In this document: positions 8,826-18,591 of the stretch, one piece after another
Numbering within the stretch: the first letter of the stretch is position 1
How the letters are laid out: every line of letters starts with the position of its first letter
Assembly: GCA_963836015.1 (NCBI GenBank)
Contig: CAWIIF010000008.1
Location: forward strand, 124,001-188,000
DNA: 64,000 nt
Source: CAWCDJ01 sp963836015
Lineage (GTDB): Bacteria; Acidobacteriota; Terriglobia; Bryobacterales; Bryobacteraceae
Direction of reading: 5' to 3'
Notes under the pieces: generated by a model
Database searches by the model: none
What the model was told of the DNA's origin: nothing
The model's input: the letters and a program-made list of their open reading frames with translations, nothing else
Position numbers and translations under genes: made by a program

Positions 8826-9155
8826 TCAGACCGTCCTCAGCACCCGGTTTACCGCGGCTGTCACCGCCTGCCAGCGTGACTCCTCGGTATCGAGCTGCTT
8901 CTTGCCCGCCGGCGTCAACTCGTAAATGCGCGCCCGCCGCCCGGTCTCTTTCGTGATCCATTCGGCGCGGATCCAGCCGGCTTCCTCCATCCGGTGCAGC
9001 GCCGGATAGAGCGACCCTTCCTCGGCGCGAAGTACGTCGCCGGACCGGTCCTTGATCGCGGTCATGATGGCGTAGCCGTGGAGCCGCGGCCGCCGCGAAA
9101 GGATCTTCAGGACGAGCAGATCGAGTGAGCCCTGGAGAGAGTCGGATCTTGGCAT
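8826..9155 (-). CDS. PadR-family transcriptional regulator (orphan)
   Basis: 109 residues, typical of short PadR proteins. The winged-helix signature is GSLDLLVLKILSRRPRLHGYAIM, then EEGSLYPALHRMEEAGWI and the wing ARIYELTPAGKKQL. PadR proteins are usually repressors released by a ligand. In Acidobacteria they commonly sit just upstream of an ADOP permease, but here the following gene is a convergent methyltransferase, so the target is not obvious. TATACT (9169-9174, minus strand) lies 13 nt before the ATG, giving a very short leader. The spacer contains a direct repeat CTAAG-AAGT-CTAAG that could be an operator. Confidence 0.92.
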   Translation of the reverse strand: MPRSDSLQGSLDLLVLKILSRRPRLHGYAIMTAIKDRSGDVLRAEEGSLYPALHRMEEAGWIRAEWITKETGRRARIYELTPAGKKQLDTEESRWQAVTAAVNRVLRTV

Positions 9156-9264
9156 GCTTAGACTTCTTAGTATACAGACGGCTGGTGTTCAAAGAGGTTA
9201 GGCAATGCCGGGGCCTATCAAGGAGAGCGTGACTTCCACGCCGGGCCGCCGGCCCTCGCACGAT

Positions 9265-9270
9265 TACAAT
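9265..9270 (+). promoter_or_regulatory. Putative -10 of a leaderless amidase transcript
   Basis: TACAAT followed by six bases and then ATG 9277. It supports starting the amidase at 9277 rather than at the upstream in-frame codon. There is no Shine-Dalgarno sequence between it and the start. Confidence 0.5.
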
Positions 9271-9276
9271 GATCTG

Positions 9277-10821
9277 ATGATCCGTGGACTGGGAATCCTG
9301 GCCCTGACAGCCGTCTCGCTTTTCGCTCAAGAGGCTGCTCCATTCGAAGTGGAAGAGGCGACTATCGCGCAGGTGCACGACGCCATGAAGGCGGGGCGGC
9401 TGACGTGCCGCGCGCTGGTGGAGCGGTATCTGAAGCGGATCGAGGCCTACGACAAGAACGGGCCGGCCATTAACTCGATCGTGCTGGTGAACCCGGATGC
9501 CTTGAAGCAAGCGGACGAGATGGACCAGCGCTTCGCCCGGTCGGGTGTGACGCGGCCGCTCGATTGCGTGCCGATGATCGTCAAGGATAACTTCGAGACC
9601 CAGGGTCTGCAAACTACCGACGGAGCTCTCGCGCTGAAAGGATATATTCCCGAGAAGGATGCGTTCCTCGTGAAGCGCGTGAAGGAGGCGGGGGCGATTG
9701 TTCTGGCGAAGTCGAACATGGCGGAATGGGCGTTCAGCCCATATGAAACGGTCAGTTCGATTCTGCCGGGCTACACGCGGAATCCGTATGCGCTAAACCG
9801 CGTGACGGCGGGGTCGAGCGGCGGAACGGCGGCGGCGGTGGCGGCGAGTTTCGGGCTGGTGGGGCTGGGGAGCGACACCGGAAACTCGATTCGCGGGCCG
9901 TCGTCGCACCAGGCGCTGGTAGGAATCCGGTCGACCATGGGGCTGACCAGCCGCGCGGGAGTCTTTCCGCTAAGCCTGCTGGCGGACATCGCGGGCCCGA
10001 TGGCGCGCACCGTGGAAGACGCAGCCCGGGTGTTTCAAGTGGTGGTGGGCGAGGATGCGGATGATCCTGCGACGACCGCGGCGCGCGCCCACGCTCCCGT
10101 TGACTACCTGGCGCAGCTCGATCGCAACGGTCTGAAGGGCGCGGTGATCGGGGTGCTGCGGCAGGCTTACGAACGTCCCAGCGCCGATCCGGAGGTGGTA
10201 CAGGTATTCCTGGCCGCGGTGGAAGATTTGCGGCGTGCGGGGGCGACCATCGTGGACCCGGCGGAGGTCGAAGGACTCGACGCGCTGCGCCGGGGCGGCG
10301 CGGGACCGTGCATGGGGTTCAAATACGACATCGACCACTTTCTCGCGGCTCGGGGCGACCGTGTACCCGTGAAGAGCCTCGCGGACATTCTGCGGTCGCG
10401 CGGGTTCCATCCCTCGGTGCAGTACCGGCTGGAGCAGGCGGAGAAGGCACCGGAAAACGGGCCGGATTCGGCCGCGTGCAAGGCGGATACGGAGTATCGG
10501 GAGAAGGTGCGGAAGGCGGTGCTCCAGTGCATGGACCGGTTGAAGCTGGACGCGTTCGTGTACCCGACCTGGAGCAATCCGCCGCGGCTGATCGGCGATT
10601 TGAACACGCCGGCGGGGGACAACAGCCAGTTCTTCTCGCCGGCGACCGGGTTTCCAGCGATTAACGTGCCGATGGGGTACACACGCGGCGGGCGGCTGCC
10701 GGCGGGGATGACAATTTACGGCCGTCCCTGGAGCGAGGCCAAGCTGATCCGTTTGGCGTATGCCTACGAGCAGGCGATGCGGCGCCGCCGGCCGCCGGAG
10801 TCGACGCCGCCGCTCCAGTGA
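9277..10821 (+). CDS. Secreted amidase-signature hydrolase
   Basis: 514 residues with a signal peptide (MIRGLGILALTAVSLFAQ). The amidase-signature Lys-cisSer-Ser catalytic elements are visible: Lys103 in MIVKDNF, Ser180/181 in TAGSSGGTAAAVAA and Ser204 in GSDTGNSIRGPSS. The usual Gly before the nucleophile is Asn here (TGNS), a variant I associate with secreted amidases. It should hydrolyse an amide outside the cytoplasm, but family members range from peptide amidases to aryl-acylamidases and the substrate cannot be read from sequence. The start was moved to 9277 to begin at the signal peptide. It is convergent with the large TonB-receptor-like gene. Confidence 0.92.
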   Translation: MIRGLGILALTAVSLFAQEAAPFEVEEATIAQVHDAMKAGRLTCRALVERYLKRIEAYDKNGPAINSIVLVNPDALKQADEMDQRFARSGVTRPLDCVPMIVKDNFETQGLQTTDGALALKGYIPEKDAFLVKRVKEAGAIVLAKSNMAEWAFSPYETVSSILPGYTRNPYALNRVTAGSSGGTAAAVAASFGLVGLGSDTGNSIRGPSSHQALVGIRSTMGLTSRAGVFPLSLLADIAGPMARTVEDAARVFQVVVGEDADDPATTAARAHAPVDYLAQLDRNGLKGAVIGVLRQAYERPSADPEVVQVFLAAVEDLRRAGATIVDPAEVEGLDALRRGGAGPCMGFKYDIDHFLAARGDRVPVKSLADILRSRGFHPSVQYRLEQAEKAPENGPDSAACKADTEYREKVRKAVLQCMDRLKLDAFVYPTWSNPPRLIGDLNTPAGDNSQFFSPATGFPAINVPMGYTRGGRLPAGMTIYGRPWSEAKLIRLAYAYEQAMRRRRPPESTPPLQ

Positions 10822-10837
10822 GGGTCCGGAACTCCTC

Positions 10838-13800
10838 TCAGAAAGCCAGCTTCAGTTCGAACTGCAGATTTCGGTTGCCCGACTTGGTCGTGACCATCAT
10901 GAACGTCGAACTCACGGGGTTGGAGTTGACCGACCCCCAGTTCGGATGGTTCAGGAAATCATAGGTCTCCGCGCGGAATTCGAGCCGGGAGCCTTCGCGG
11001 ATTGGCATCGGAAAGGATTTGTGCAGAGCGAGATTCCACTGCCAGAAGCCCGGGTTCCTGAAGATGTTCCGTGAATCCCCCGTAGCGAATGTCCCTTGCG
11101 CCGGAGCCGTGAATGCAGCTTTGCAGTAGACCGTGGCTCCCGTGTTCGGCACGAAGGGAGTAGAGCAGCCGTTCGGATCGCCTGTCACGTTCCAGAACTG
11201 ATTTCCGCTTCCTGCTCCGATACCCGCGTAATCGATATTCTGGCGCACCGAAAACGGCGTGCCGGAGGCGAACTGATTTGTGCCGGACACCGTCCAGCCG
11301 CCGGCCACTGCCTTGACGAACGCATTCCGGCCCTGGAACGGCAGGTGGTACGTGTAACTGACGGTCAACGCCTGCGGAACGCTGAAATCCGAAGGGCCCC
11401 AGTAATCCGTATCGTTGTATGCGTTGGGCAGCACATCGGTGAGTGAAGAGGTGTTGTCCAGCGACCGGGAATATGTGTATGAGGCGCTCACCGTCAGAGG
11501 TCCGCTTACTTTCCGAACGGTGGCCTGAAACGAGTCGTATTTGGAGAGCCCCGAGTTTTCGGAGATGTCGATGATGCCGCCTCCCAGGTAGGGGCGTAAG
11601 GCGCTGGGATTGATGGACGCGTTGGCGTAGGTAGTGCCTGGCTGCAGGATTTGGTTGATATTTCGCTTTCGCTGGAGATGCAGTCCGCGATTGCCTACAT
11701 ATCCGGCCGAGACCGAAATGCCGCGCCCGAGCTGCCGCTCGAGGGTCGCGTTGTACTCCCAGGCCGTAGGCCAGACATTGTTGGGGCCATTGATCGTCAT
11801 CGTAAACGGCGAAACTGCGGCCGCCGCGCTGGCCAGGTTAGCCACATTCCCGTTGACCAGCGTGGTCTGCTGCATGAAGGGAGGATTACCGCCGAGCGCC
11901 GTATCGCGATTGATCATCGTGCGGTCCGCGAAGTATCCCCCTCCGACCCGCAGGACTGTGTTTCCGCTGATCTGATAGGCCAGGCCAAAGCGGGGCTGGA
12001 ACAGGTTCCACTGGGTGGGCGCGAAGCCGCCTGGCAGATTGTGGTACAGGGCCTGATACGCCGGCTGGCTCAGGAACGGAAATCGCTTCAGCGCGTCGGC
12101 GGACGGCCCGCTTCCCGGCAGTACGATGCCGTTGTACGGGGATCCTCCAGTGATGAAGCCTGTTTTCGGATCGATGGTGGCGGCCTGCTTCGGATCGTAG
12201 TACGCGGGTTCGAACTGCGCAATCGTTCCGTTGGTCGTGTACCAGGCAGGCCATAGGGAGTAGCGGACACCGTAGTGGACAGTCAACTTGCGGGTGACCT
12301 GCCACACGTCCTGCACGAAAAGGTCGAGTGAATTGGCGATCCAGGGAGTCTCCGGCTTGGCTCCGAACTCGGAATAGTCGTTGAAGTTTCCAAGAAGCGC
12401 GTTGGCGATGCCGAGGCCGCTCGTGCTGGCCGCGCCGGTATCCAGAAAGCGGAACTGGCCGTTCTGATTGTTGGTCTGCGGCGCGCTGGCCGTCGTGAGC
12501 TGAATCAGGTCGTTCTGGCCGGCGCGTTCGACCGTGCCGCCGAATTTAATGGTGTGGTTGCCAACGATCTTGGTGACGTTATCGTTGAGGTCGTAGACAA
12601 ACCCCGACCAGAAGCCGGGATAAGGGCCGGTATCGATCGTCGTCAGGCCGGTTACCGCGATGGTCGGCAACTTCGGACCGAACAGCTTCGTACCCGGGAA
12701 CAGGTAGGGATAAGTGATGCCATAAGTCCCGCGGTCGCAATACGCACCGCAACTGGGGTTCGGATCGATGGAGCCCTTGCCGTCGGAATTGACCGAAATC
12801 GAGAAGTCATTCAGCAGCGTAGCGGAGAACGTGGTGGTCAGATCGACGATTCCGGTGCGGTTGGGGCGCGACCAAAGCGACTGGAAAAGGCCGAAGGTCC
12901 CTTCCAGGGGGCCGTTGAACGTCCACGGAATGAGGGTCCCGCGCACGTAAAGGTGGTTCTTGCTGTTGATGTAGTAATCGGCCTTGAAGGTAGTCTTGTT
13001 GAGGTTCGAATGGACGCCGAAGGTTTGGATCCAGTTGGAGGCGCCCTGCTGAAATCCGGGCGTCGGCAGCGGGTATGCATTCAGCAGCGCCATCCCCTGA
13101 TTACTGAGCTGGCTGGCAGGAATGATATTGCCGGGGAACGGCTTCCCGGTAGTCGGGTCGGTAGCCACCCTGGCCTTTCCGAAGAAAGGGTTGGTGGGGG
13201 AGAGCAGGGAACTCAAATCGCCGGTCCGGAGGGCGGCCGTCGGAACGGTGCCGGTCTGCTCGGAATCATAGCGCCGCTTGATCCACTCATCCGCCCAGAA
13301 GAGGAACAGCTTGCTGCGGTCGGTATTGAATACATGGGGAATGAAAACCGGGCCGCCCGCGTCGAATCCGAAGTCGTTGTAATTTTGCTTCGGCGGCGCC
13401 GAATACTGGCTCGCTCGGGGGCTCAGATTGCGAGACCAGGTATTGGTGTCAAACGCGGCGTTCCGGAGCGCCTCGTAGACTTCGCCGTGAAACGAGCTGG
13501 TGCCGCTCTTGGTGACGAACCGAACCTGACCGGAGCTTGCCCGGCCGTACTCGGCGTCGAAATTGCCGGTAAGGACCTGCACCTCCTGTACCGAATTGAG
13601 GTCCTGGGCGCCCAACATGGAGCCGGAAGACCTGGTGCGCGTGGCGACCGCTCCATCCACGTACACGCCGTAGGTATCGCTCCTGCCTCCGTTTATGCTG
13701 AAGCCTCCGTTGCTGACGCTGTCGGGGTCGAACGTGCCGATATTCGCGCCCACAACGCCCGGCTCCAGCAGCGTAAGATAAACCGGATTCCTCCCGTTCA

Positions 13801-14236
13801 CTTCGAGTTGCTGGATCTGGGAGGACGTGACGGTGCCGCCGGTCGAGGGCTCGAGACTTAACGCCTGAGCCGCTGTGTCGCTGACCTCCAGCGTTTGGGT
13901 CACCTCGCCTACGGTCAGCCGGATGGGAATACTCAGATGATCCGCCGCATTCAGATGGATGCCTGTATGAAGATATTTTTGAAAGCCTTTGGCCTCGGCG
14001 GTAATGCTATAGTCCCCCACCATCAGGTTGGGAAAAGTGTAATATCCGGAACTGTTGGTGACGGTCTGCTGCGTGGTTTTGTTGCCCTCGTTGCGGACCG
14101 TGATCTTTACATCGGGAACAACGGCATTCGTCGCATCGGCGACCGTGCCCGAAACGCTGCCGACATCGACCTGCGCCCACGTAAATCCTGTAAGCAGCAG
14201 ATAGATAACAGCGGTAAGCGTGGTTGCTAACCTCAT
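10838..14236 (-). CDS. TonB-receptor-like outer-membrane protein with carboxypeptidase-regulatory domain
   Basis: 1132 residues. A signal peptide (LATTLTAVIYLLLTGFTWAQ) precedes a CarboxypepD_reg/CNA-B-like beta-sandwich (about 23-115: GSVSGTVADATNAVVPDVKI to LSIPIRLTVGEVTQTLEV). A plug-like region follows (GGFSINGGRSDTYGVYVDGA, then VLTGNFDAEYGRASSGQV), and then a long beta-barrel region rich in alternating aromatic and hydrophobic residues ending in a terminal Phe (QFELKLAF), the usual barrel-assembly signal. I found no clear TonB box. This is the large 'Oar-like' receptor type expanded in Solibacter relatives, thought to take up or bind polymers. GGGAGG lies 6 nt before the ATG at 14236; a longer in-frame extension to 14434 lacks signal features. 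Confidence 0.9.
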   Translation of the reverse strand: MRLATTLTAVIYLLLTGFTWAQVDVGSVSGTVADATNAVVPDVKITVRNEGNKTTQQTVTNSSGYYTFPNLMVGDYSITAEAKGFQKYLHTGIHLNAADHLSIPIRLTVGEVTQTLEVSDTAAQALSLEPSTGGTVTSSQIQQLEVNGRNPVYLTLLEPGVVGANIGTFDPDSVSNGGFSINGGRSDTYGVYVDGAVATRTRSSGSMLGAQDLNSVQEVQVLTGNFDAEYGRASSGQVRFVTKSGTSSFHGEVYEALRNAAFDTNTWSRNLSPRASQYSAPPKQNYNDFGFDAGGPVFIPHVFNTDRSKLFLFWADEWIKRRYDSEQTGTVPTAALRTGDLSSLLSPTNPFFGKARVATDPTTGKPFPGNIIPASQLSNQGMALLNAYPLPTPGFQQGASNWIQTFGVHSNLNKTTFKADYYINSKNHLYVRGTLIPWTFNGPLEGTFGLFQSLWSRPNRTGIVDLTTTFSATLLNDFSISVNSDGKGSIDPNPSCGAYCDRGTYGITYPYLFPGTKLFGPKLPTIAVTGLTTIDTGPYPGFWSGFVYDLNDNVTKIVGNHTIKFGGTVERAGQNDLIQLTTASAPQTNNQNGQFRFLDTGAASTSGLGIANALLGNFNDYSEFGAKPETPWIANSLDLFVQDVWQVTRKLTVHYGVRYSLWPAWYTTNGTIAQFEPAYYDPKQAATIDPKTGFITGGSPYNGIVLPGSGPSADALKRFPFLSQPAYQALYHNLPGGFAPTQWNLFQPRFGLAYQISGNTVLRVGGGYFADRTMINRDTALGGNPPFMQQTTLVNGNVANLASAAAAVSPFTMTINGPNNVWPTAWEYNATLERQLGRGISVSAGYVGNRGLHLQRKRNINQILQPGTTYANASINPSALRPYLGGGIIDISENSGLSKYDSFQATVRKVSGPLTVSASYTYSRSLDNTSSLTDVLPNAYNDTDYWGPSDFSVPQALTVSYTYHLPFQGRNAFVKAVAGGWTVSGTNQFASGTPFSVRQNIDYAGIGAGSGNQFWNVTGDPNGCSTPFVPNTGATVYCKAAFTAPAQGTFATGDSRNIFRNPGFWQWNLALHKSFPMPIREGSRLEFRAETYDFLNHPNWGSVNSNPVSSTFMMVTTKSGNRNLQFELKLAF

Positions 14237-14527
14237 GGAACCTCCCCTCTTACCCGGGCACGTTAGGACATAGAGATATCCAGGTCCGCGGCCTGAACAA
14301 TACTGAAAGTAGCCGCGGGTGTCAAGTAAACTTATGCAGCAGGCTGTGCTCTTACATGCGGTTCGAAGCAGGGCCGGTGTGCGGCACATTCGCCAAGTGC
14401 TTCCGATACCAACTCTTTTCGGGAATGAAGTCAAAATCTTGCGCAGGTGTCCGCGCTGAGGAATGCAGTTTCACAATATGAAACTGGAGCGAGCCACCCG
14501 CTGGGACGCACAGGCTCTCGTGTTCGC
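14237..14527. other. Non-coding region between malate synthase 1 and the TonB-receptor-like gene
   Basis: 291 bp with both flanking genes on the minus strand. It holds the ribosome-binding site and presumably the promoter of the receptor gene. I see no convincing ORF or RNA gene in it; a GGTTCGAA string near 14360 is not part of a tRNA cloverleaf. Confidence 0.5.
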
Positions 14528-16126
14528 TCAATCGATGTGTTCGTAAGCGGCAAGGGTGAGGAATTCCGGAAACTCCTCACTTCGGGTCATCTGGTCGAAC
14601 AAGGCCGCGGCCTCCGGGAAATGGCCCTGGTCGAAGCGCTTGGCGCCGACGAGGTCGCGGGTCTTCTCCAGCACTCGTGGGATCGCCGAGGCCACTCGAT
14701 CTACGCTGAGGCGCGTGCCGTCCGCCATGCGGGCCCCATGGTGCGCCCATTGCCACAACTGGGCTCGCGAGATTTCGGCGGTAGCCGCATCTTCCATGAG
14801 ATCGTAGATCGGCACGCAGCCGTTCCCGCCGAGCCATGCCTCCAGGTACTGGATGCCCACGTCGATATTGACCTCCAGTCCTGCGGCGGTGATCTGTCCT
14901 TCCGGCACCCGTAGAAGGTCGGCGGCGGCGACTTGCACATCGTCGCGCAAACGCCCCAATTGGTTGGCCTGCGTCATGTGCCGGTCGAAGACCTCCTTCG
15001 CGACCGGCACCAGCCCGGGGTGTGCAACCCAGGTGCCGTCGTGTCCGGCCCGCACTTCACGCAGTTTGTCCTGGCGCACCTTTTCGAGCGCCCGCTCGTT
15101 GGCAGCCGGGTCGCGCTTGATGGGAATCTGGGCCGCCATGCCGCCCATGGCGTGGATGCCCCGCCGGTGGCAGGTGCGAATGAGCAGGTCCACATAGGAT
15201 TTCAGGAAATGCCGGTCCATGGTGATCTGCGCCCGGTCCGGCAGCACCCAGTCGGCGCGATGCGCAAATTTCTTGATGAAGCTGAAGATGTAGTCCCAGC
15301 GCCCACAGTTGAGTCCGGCTGAATGATCGCGAAGCTCGAACAGAATCTCATCCATTTCGAACGCGGCGGGGATCGTTTCGATCAGAACCGTGGCCCGGAT
15401 GGAGCCATAAGGGATGCCCAAATACTCCTGGGCGAAGCGGAACACGTCATTCCACAGCCGGGCCTCCAGGTGGCTTTCGAGCTTGGGCAGGTAGAAATAC
15501 GGGCCTTTACCTCGCTCCAGAAGTGCGGCCGCATTGTGGAAGAGGAACAAGCCGAAGTCGAACAGCGAAGCCGAGAGCGGATCCTCGCCGACCCGGACGT
15601 GCTTCTCCACCAGGTGCCAGCCGCGCGGCCTGACAAAGAGCACCGCTGGACGGTCGTTGAGCCGGTACTGCTTACCTTCGGGACTCTCGTAGGTGATCGC
15701 TCCCCGCACTGCGTCCCTCAGATTCGCCTGGCCTTCGATGCAGTTTCGCCAGGTGGGTGAGTTGGAGTCCTCGAAATCCGCCATGAAGACATTCGCGCCG
15801 GAATTGAACGCATTGATGATCATTTTGCGGTCCACCGGACCCGTGATCTCGACGCGCCGGTCTTCCAGGTCGGCGGGGATGGGTGCGACGCGCCATTCTG
15901 CCGCGCGAACCTCCACCGTCTCCGGCAGAAAGTCGAGCATGCCGCCGTCCTTCAGTAGCGCCAGCCGCGCGGCTCGTCGCGCCAGCAGCTCTCGACGGGT
16001 GGTTTCGAACCTGGCGGCCAGCGCCGCGAGGAAGGCGCGTGCGGGCGCGGTCAGGATTTCCCGTTCCAGCGGTCCTTCCGGCACGGTTATCGAAAATGAG
16101 GGCGTCGATTCTATTTGCGTACTCAT
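14528..16126 (-). CDS. aceB: Malate synthase A, copy 1
   Basis: 532 residues, normal for malate synthase A. It contains the family signature RDHSAGLNCGRWDYIFSF, the active-site stretch RPRGWHLVEKH and the C-terminal region LRVPEGQITAAGLEVNIDVG. It condenses glyoxylate with acetyl-CoA to malate in the glyoxylate shunt. A second, clearly homologous copy lies at 52672-54246 beside isocitrate lyase, whereas this copy has no glyoxylate-cycle neighbours. The start ATG at 16126 has AAAGGAAA about 12-19 nt upstream and a TAGAAT about 40 bp upstream as a possible -10. The two copies may serve different glyoxylate sources, for example acetate versus purine or glycolate breakdown; this is inference. Confidence 0.95.
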   Translation of the reverse strand: MSTQIESTPSFSITVPEGPLEREILTAPARAFLAALAARFETTRRELLARRAARLALLKDGGMLDFLPETVEVRAAEWRVAPIPADLEDRRVEITGPVDRKMIINAFNSGANVFMADFEDSNSPTWRNCIEGQANLRDAVRGAITYESPEGKQYRLNDRPAVLFVRPRGWHLVEKHVRVGEDPLSASLFDFGLFLFHNAAALLERGKGPYFYLPKLESHLEARLWNDVFRFAQEYLGIPYGSIRATVLIETIPAAFEMDEILFELRDHSAGLNCGRWDYIFSFIKKFAHRADWVLPDRAQITMDRHFLKSYVDLLIRTCHRRGIHAMGGMAAQIPIKRDPAANERALEKVRQDKLREVRAGHDGTWVAHPGLVPVAKEVFDRHMTQANQLGRLRDDVQVAAADLLRVPEGQITAAGLEVNIDVGIQYLEAWLGGNGCVPIYDLMEDAATAEISRAQLWQWAHHGARMADGTRLSVDRVASAIPRVLEKTRDLVGAKRFDQGHFPEAAALFDQMTRSEEFPEFLTLAAYEHID

Positions 16127-16281
16127 AGGTTGCCTGGTTTCCTTTCCGATTCGGTCGAGGTTTTTATTCTACCTGCGACGGGTTGTCGCTCGCGTTGCCG
16201 CCCGATGCTCTCGTCCGCTGAGGCTGCCGCGGCGTTTGTCGTTTCAGGGTGCTGTAATGGCTCTCAGAGGATCTGGCAGAT

Positions 16282-18573
16282 ATGACTGACCAAGGCTCCG
16301 ACCGACGCGCCGCTACACGGCGTGAATTCCTTCAGACGAACCTGGCCGGCGCCGCGGCTCTCAGCGCGCTCGGGGACCAGAACGCCAACGCCGCGCCTGC
16401 CGGCGAGACTCCCTGGTTCCGGCGTACCTATCGCTGGGGGCAGACCAACATCACCGAGAAGGATCCGCTCCGCTATGACATCCCGTGGTGGCGCGAGTAT
16501 TGGAAGGCCACGGACGTTCAGGGCGTCATCATCAATGCCGGCGGAATCGTGGCGTACTACCCCAGCCGCTTTCCGCTGCAGCACCAGGCGGAGTTTCTGG
16601 AGGGCCGCGATCTGTACGGGGAGCTGGCCAAAGCCGCGCACGCGGACGGCCTGGTGGTGCTGGCCCGCATGGACTCCAACCGGGCCTCCGAGGAGTTCTA
16701 CCATCAACATCCGGACTGGTTTGCCGTGGACGCGTCCGGGTCGCCGTACCGCGCCGCCGACAAGTACATCAGCTGCATCAGCAGCGCTTATTACGATGAG
16801 TATCTTCCCGGGGTAATGCGTGAGATCATCGAGCGCTCGCAGCCGGAAGGATTCGCGGATAACAGTTGGAGCGGCCTCAGCCGCGATCGCATCTGCTATT
16901 GCCGGAACTGCTCGACTAAGTTTCATTCGGCAACGGGCAAAGATCTGCCGGCGAGAGCCGATTGGGATAACCCCGTCTATCGCGAGTGGATCCGGTGGAA
17001 TTACCGCCGTCGTTTAGAGGTATGGGACCTCAATAACCGGGTTGTCCAACAAGCCGGAGGTCCGCATTGCCTGTGGATCGGCATGAACAGCGGCTCCATC
17101 GCTAACCAGTGCATGCAATTTCGGGACAACCAGGGCATCTGCAAACGGGCCGAGATGATCCTGCTGGATCACCAGGCGCGGAGCGATGCGGGCGGATTTC
17201 AGCAGAACGCCGAGATGGGCAAACTGATCCACAACATTCTCGGTTGGGACAAGCTGGCTCCGGAGAGCATGGCGATGTACCAGGCGGGGCGCCCCACATT
17301 TCGCGTCACCAGCAAGCCGCCGGCGGAGGCCCGCATGTGGATGGCCGCCGGATTCGCGGGCGGCATTCAGCCCTGGTGGCATATGGTAGGCGCCTACCAC
17401 GAAGACCGCCGCATGTATCGCACGCCCGGGCCTATGATGCGGTTCTACAAAGACCACGAGGAGTTTCTGGTCAATCGCAAGCCGGTTGCCGCGGTGGGTG
17501 TCGTATGGTCCCAGGAGAGCACCGATTTCTACGGCCGCGACCGCGCGAACGAGCTGACCGAAATGCCCTATCGCGGCGTTGTGGAGGCGCTGGTGCGGTC
17601 GCGCATTCAGTATGTTCCCGTCAACCTCGCGGATATCGACCGCGAGCCGGGGCGCGTCCCGGTGCTGGCATTACCCAATGTCGGGGCGATCTCGGACGCC
17701 GACTGTCAACGCGTTCGCAGCTTCGTCGAACAAGGCGGGTCGCTGCTGGCGACCGGGTGCACTAGCCTGTACACCGAATCCGGCGATCTGCGGCCGGACT
17801 TCGGACTGGCGCAGTTGTTCGGCGCGCACATCACGGATCGGGAGGCCGCCGGGAAGGCCGGGCGCAACCCGTCGCAGGAGATCCATTCCTACTTGCGGCT
17901 GTCGCCGGAGCTCCGCGCCAAAGTGTACGGGCCGAAATCGGGCAGCGAGCCGGTGCCCGAAGGCTCGCGCCATCCGGTGCTCGAAGGTTTCGATGAGACC
18001 GACATTCTGCCTTTTGGCGGAACGCTCCTGCCGCTTCGGGTGGATGCCGGTGCGATAGTGCCGTTGACCTATATCCCGCCCTTCCCGATCTATCCTCCTG
18101 AAACTGCCTGGATGCGCCAGGAAGTAACGAGTATCCCGGGGCTGATTCTCCGGACCCTGCCGTCGGGCGGGAGAGTCGCCTATTTGCCGGCCGACCTCGA
18201 TCGTCGTTTCGGCCAGGCGAACCTGCCGGATCATGGCAACCTGCTGGCCAACATCCTGCGATGGCTGGTAGCGGACCGTATGCCGCTGACGGTGCGGGGT
18301 GCGGGGCTGATCGATTGCCACCTGTACGAGCAGCCGGGGCGCCTCGTGCTGCATATCCTGAATCTGACCAACAGCGCCACCTGGCGCGCGCCGATCGACG
18401 ATCTGATTCCTCTGGGGCCTTTTCGAGTCACCGTGCGGCGGCCCGCCGGCGGGTCCTACAAGGACGTCCGGTTCCTGGTTTCGGGCCAACGCCGGCCGCT
18501 CCGGGTGAACGGATCAGCACTGGAGTTCGAGACGGGTCCAATCCTGGAGCATGATGTGGCCGTGATCAGTTAG
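16282..18573 (+). CDS. Tat-exported glycoside-hydrolase-like protein
   Basis: 763 residues. The N terminus carries a twin-arginine signal (TRREFLQTNLAGAAALSALG). The next 350 residues read as a TIM-barrel of the alpha-amylase/GH42 kind: WWREYWKATDVQGVIINAGG, GLVVLARMDSNRA, then HPDWFAVDASGSPYRAAD and FADNSWSGLSRDRICYCRNC. The Cys-rich CYCRNC motif is common in uncharacterised putative glycosidases. The part from about 385 to 570 resembles a beta-galactosidase trimerisation (glutamine-amidotransferase-like) domain (PVAAVGVVWSQEST, FVEQGGSLLATGCT). Catalytic residues cannot be assigned with confidence. It starts a plus-strand run with the AttH-like and LacD genes, which suggests carbohydrate turnover outside the cytoplasm. 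Confidence 0.75.
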   Translation: MTDQGSDRRAATRREFLQTNLAGAAALSALGDQNANAAPAGETPWFRRTYRWGQTNITEKDPLRYDIPWWREYWKATDVQGVIINAGGIVAYYPSRFPLQHQAEFLEGRDLYGELAKAAHADGLVVLARMDSNRASEEFYHQHPDWFAVDASGSPYRAADKYISCISSAYYDEYLPGVMREIIERSQPEGFADNSWSGLSRDRICYCRNCSTKFHSATGKDLPARADWDNPVYREWIRWNYRRRLEVWDLNNRVVQQAGGPHCLWIGMNSGSIANQCMQFRDNQGICKRAEMILLDHQARSDAGGFQQNAEMGKLIHNILGWDKLAPESMAMYQAGRPTFRVTSKPPAEARMWMAAGFAGGIQPWWHMVGAYHEDRRMYRTPGPMMRFYKDHEEFLVNRKPVAAVGVVWSQESTDFYGRDRANELTEMPYRGVVEALVRSRIQYVPVNLADIDREPGRVPVLALPNVGAISDADCQRVRSFVEQGGSLLATGCTSLYTESGDLRPDFGLAQLFGAHITDREAAGKAGRNPSQEIHSYLRLSPELRAKVYGPKSGSEPVPEGSRHPVLEGFDETDILPFGGTLLPLRVDAGAIVPLTYIPPFPIYPPETAWMRQEVTSIPGLILRTLPSGGRVAYLPADLDRRFGQANLPDHGNLLANILRWLVADRMPLTVRGAGLIDCHLYEQPGRLVLHILNLTNSATWRAPIDDLIPLGPFRVTVRRPAGGSYKDVRFLVSGQRRPLRVNGSALEFETGPILEHDVAVIS

Positions 18574-18577
18574 GCGG

Positions 18578-18583
18578 GACAAT
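18578..18583 (+). promoter_or_regulatory. Putative -10 of a leaderless AttH-like transcript
   Basis: GACAAT followed by AGAGGAGG and ATG 18592. The purine tract touches the start codon, which is too close for a normal Shine-Dalgarno interaction. The arrangement nearly duplicates that in front of mtaB. Confidence 0.4.
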
Positions 18584-18591
18584 AGAGGAGG

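Noticed and set aside
14350..14375. GGTTCGAA resembling a tRNA T-loop
   Set aside because: No matching T stem, acceptor stem or anticodon arm could be drawn around it.
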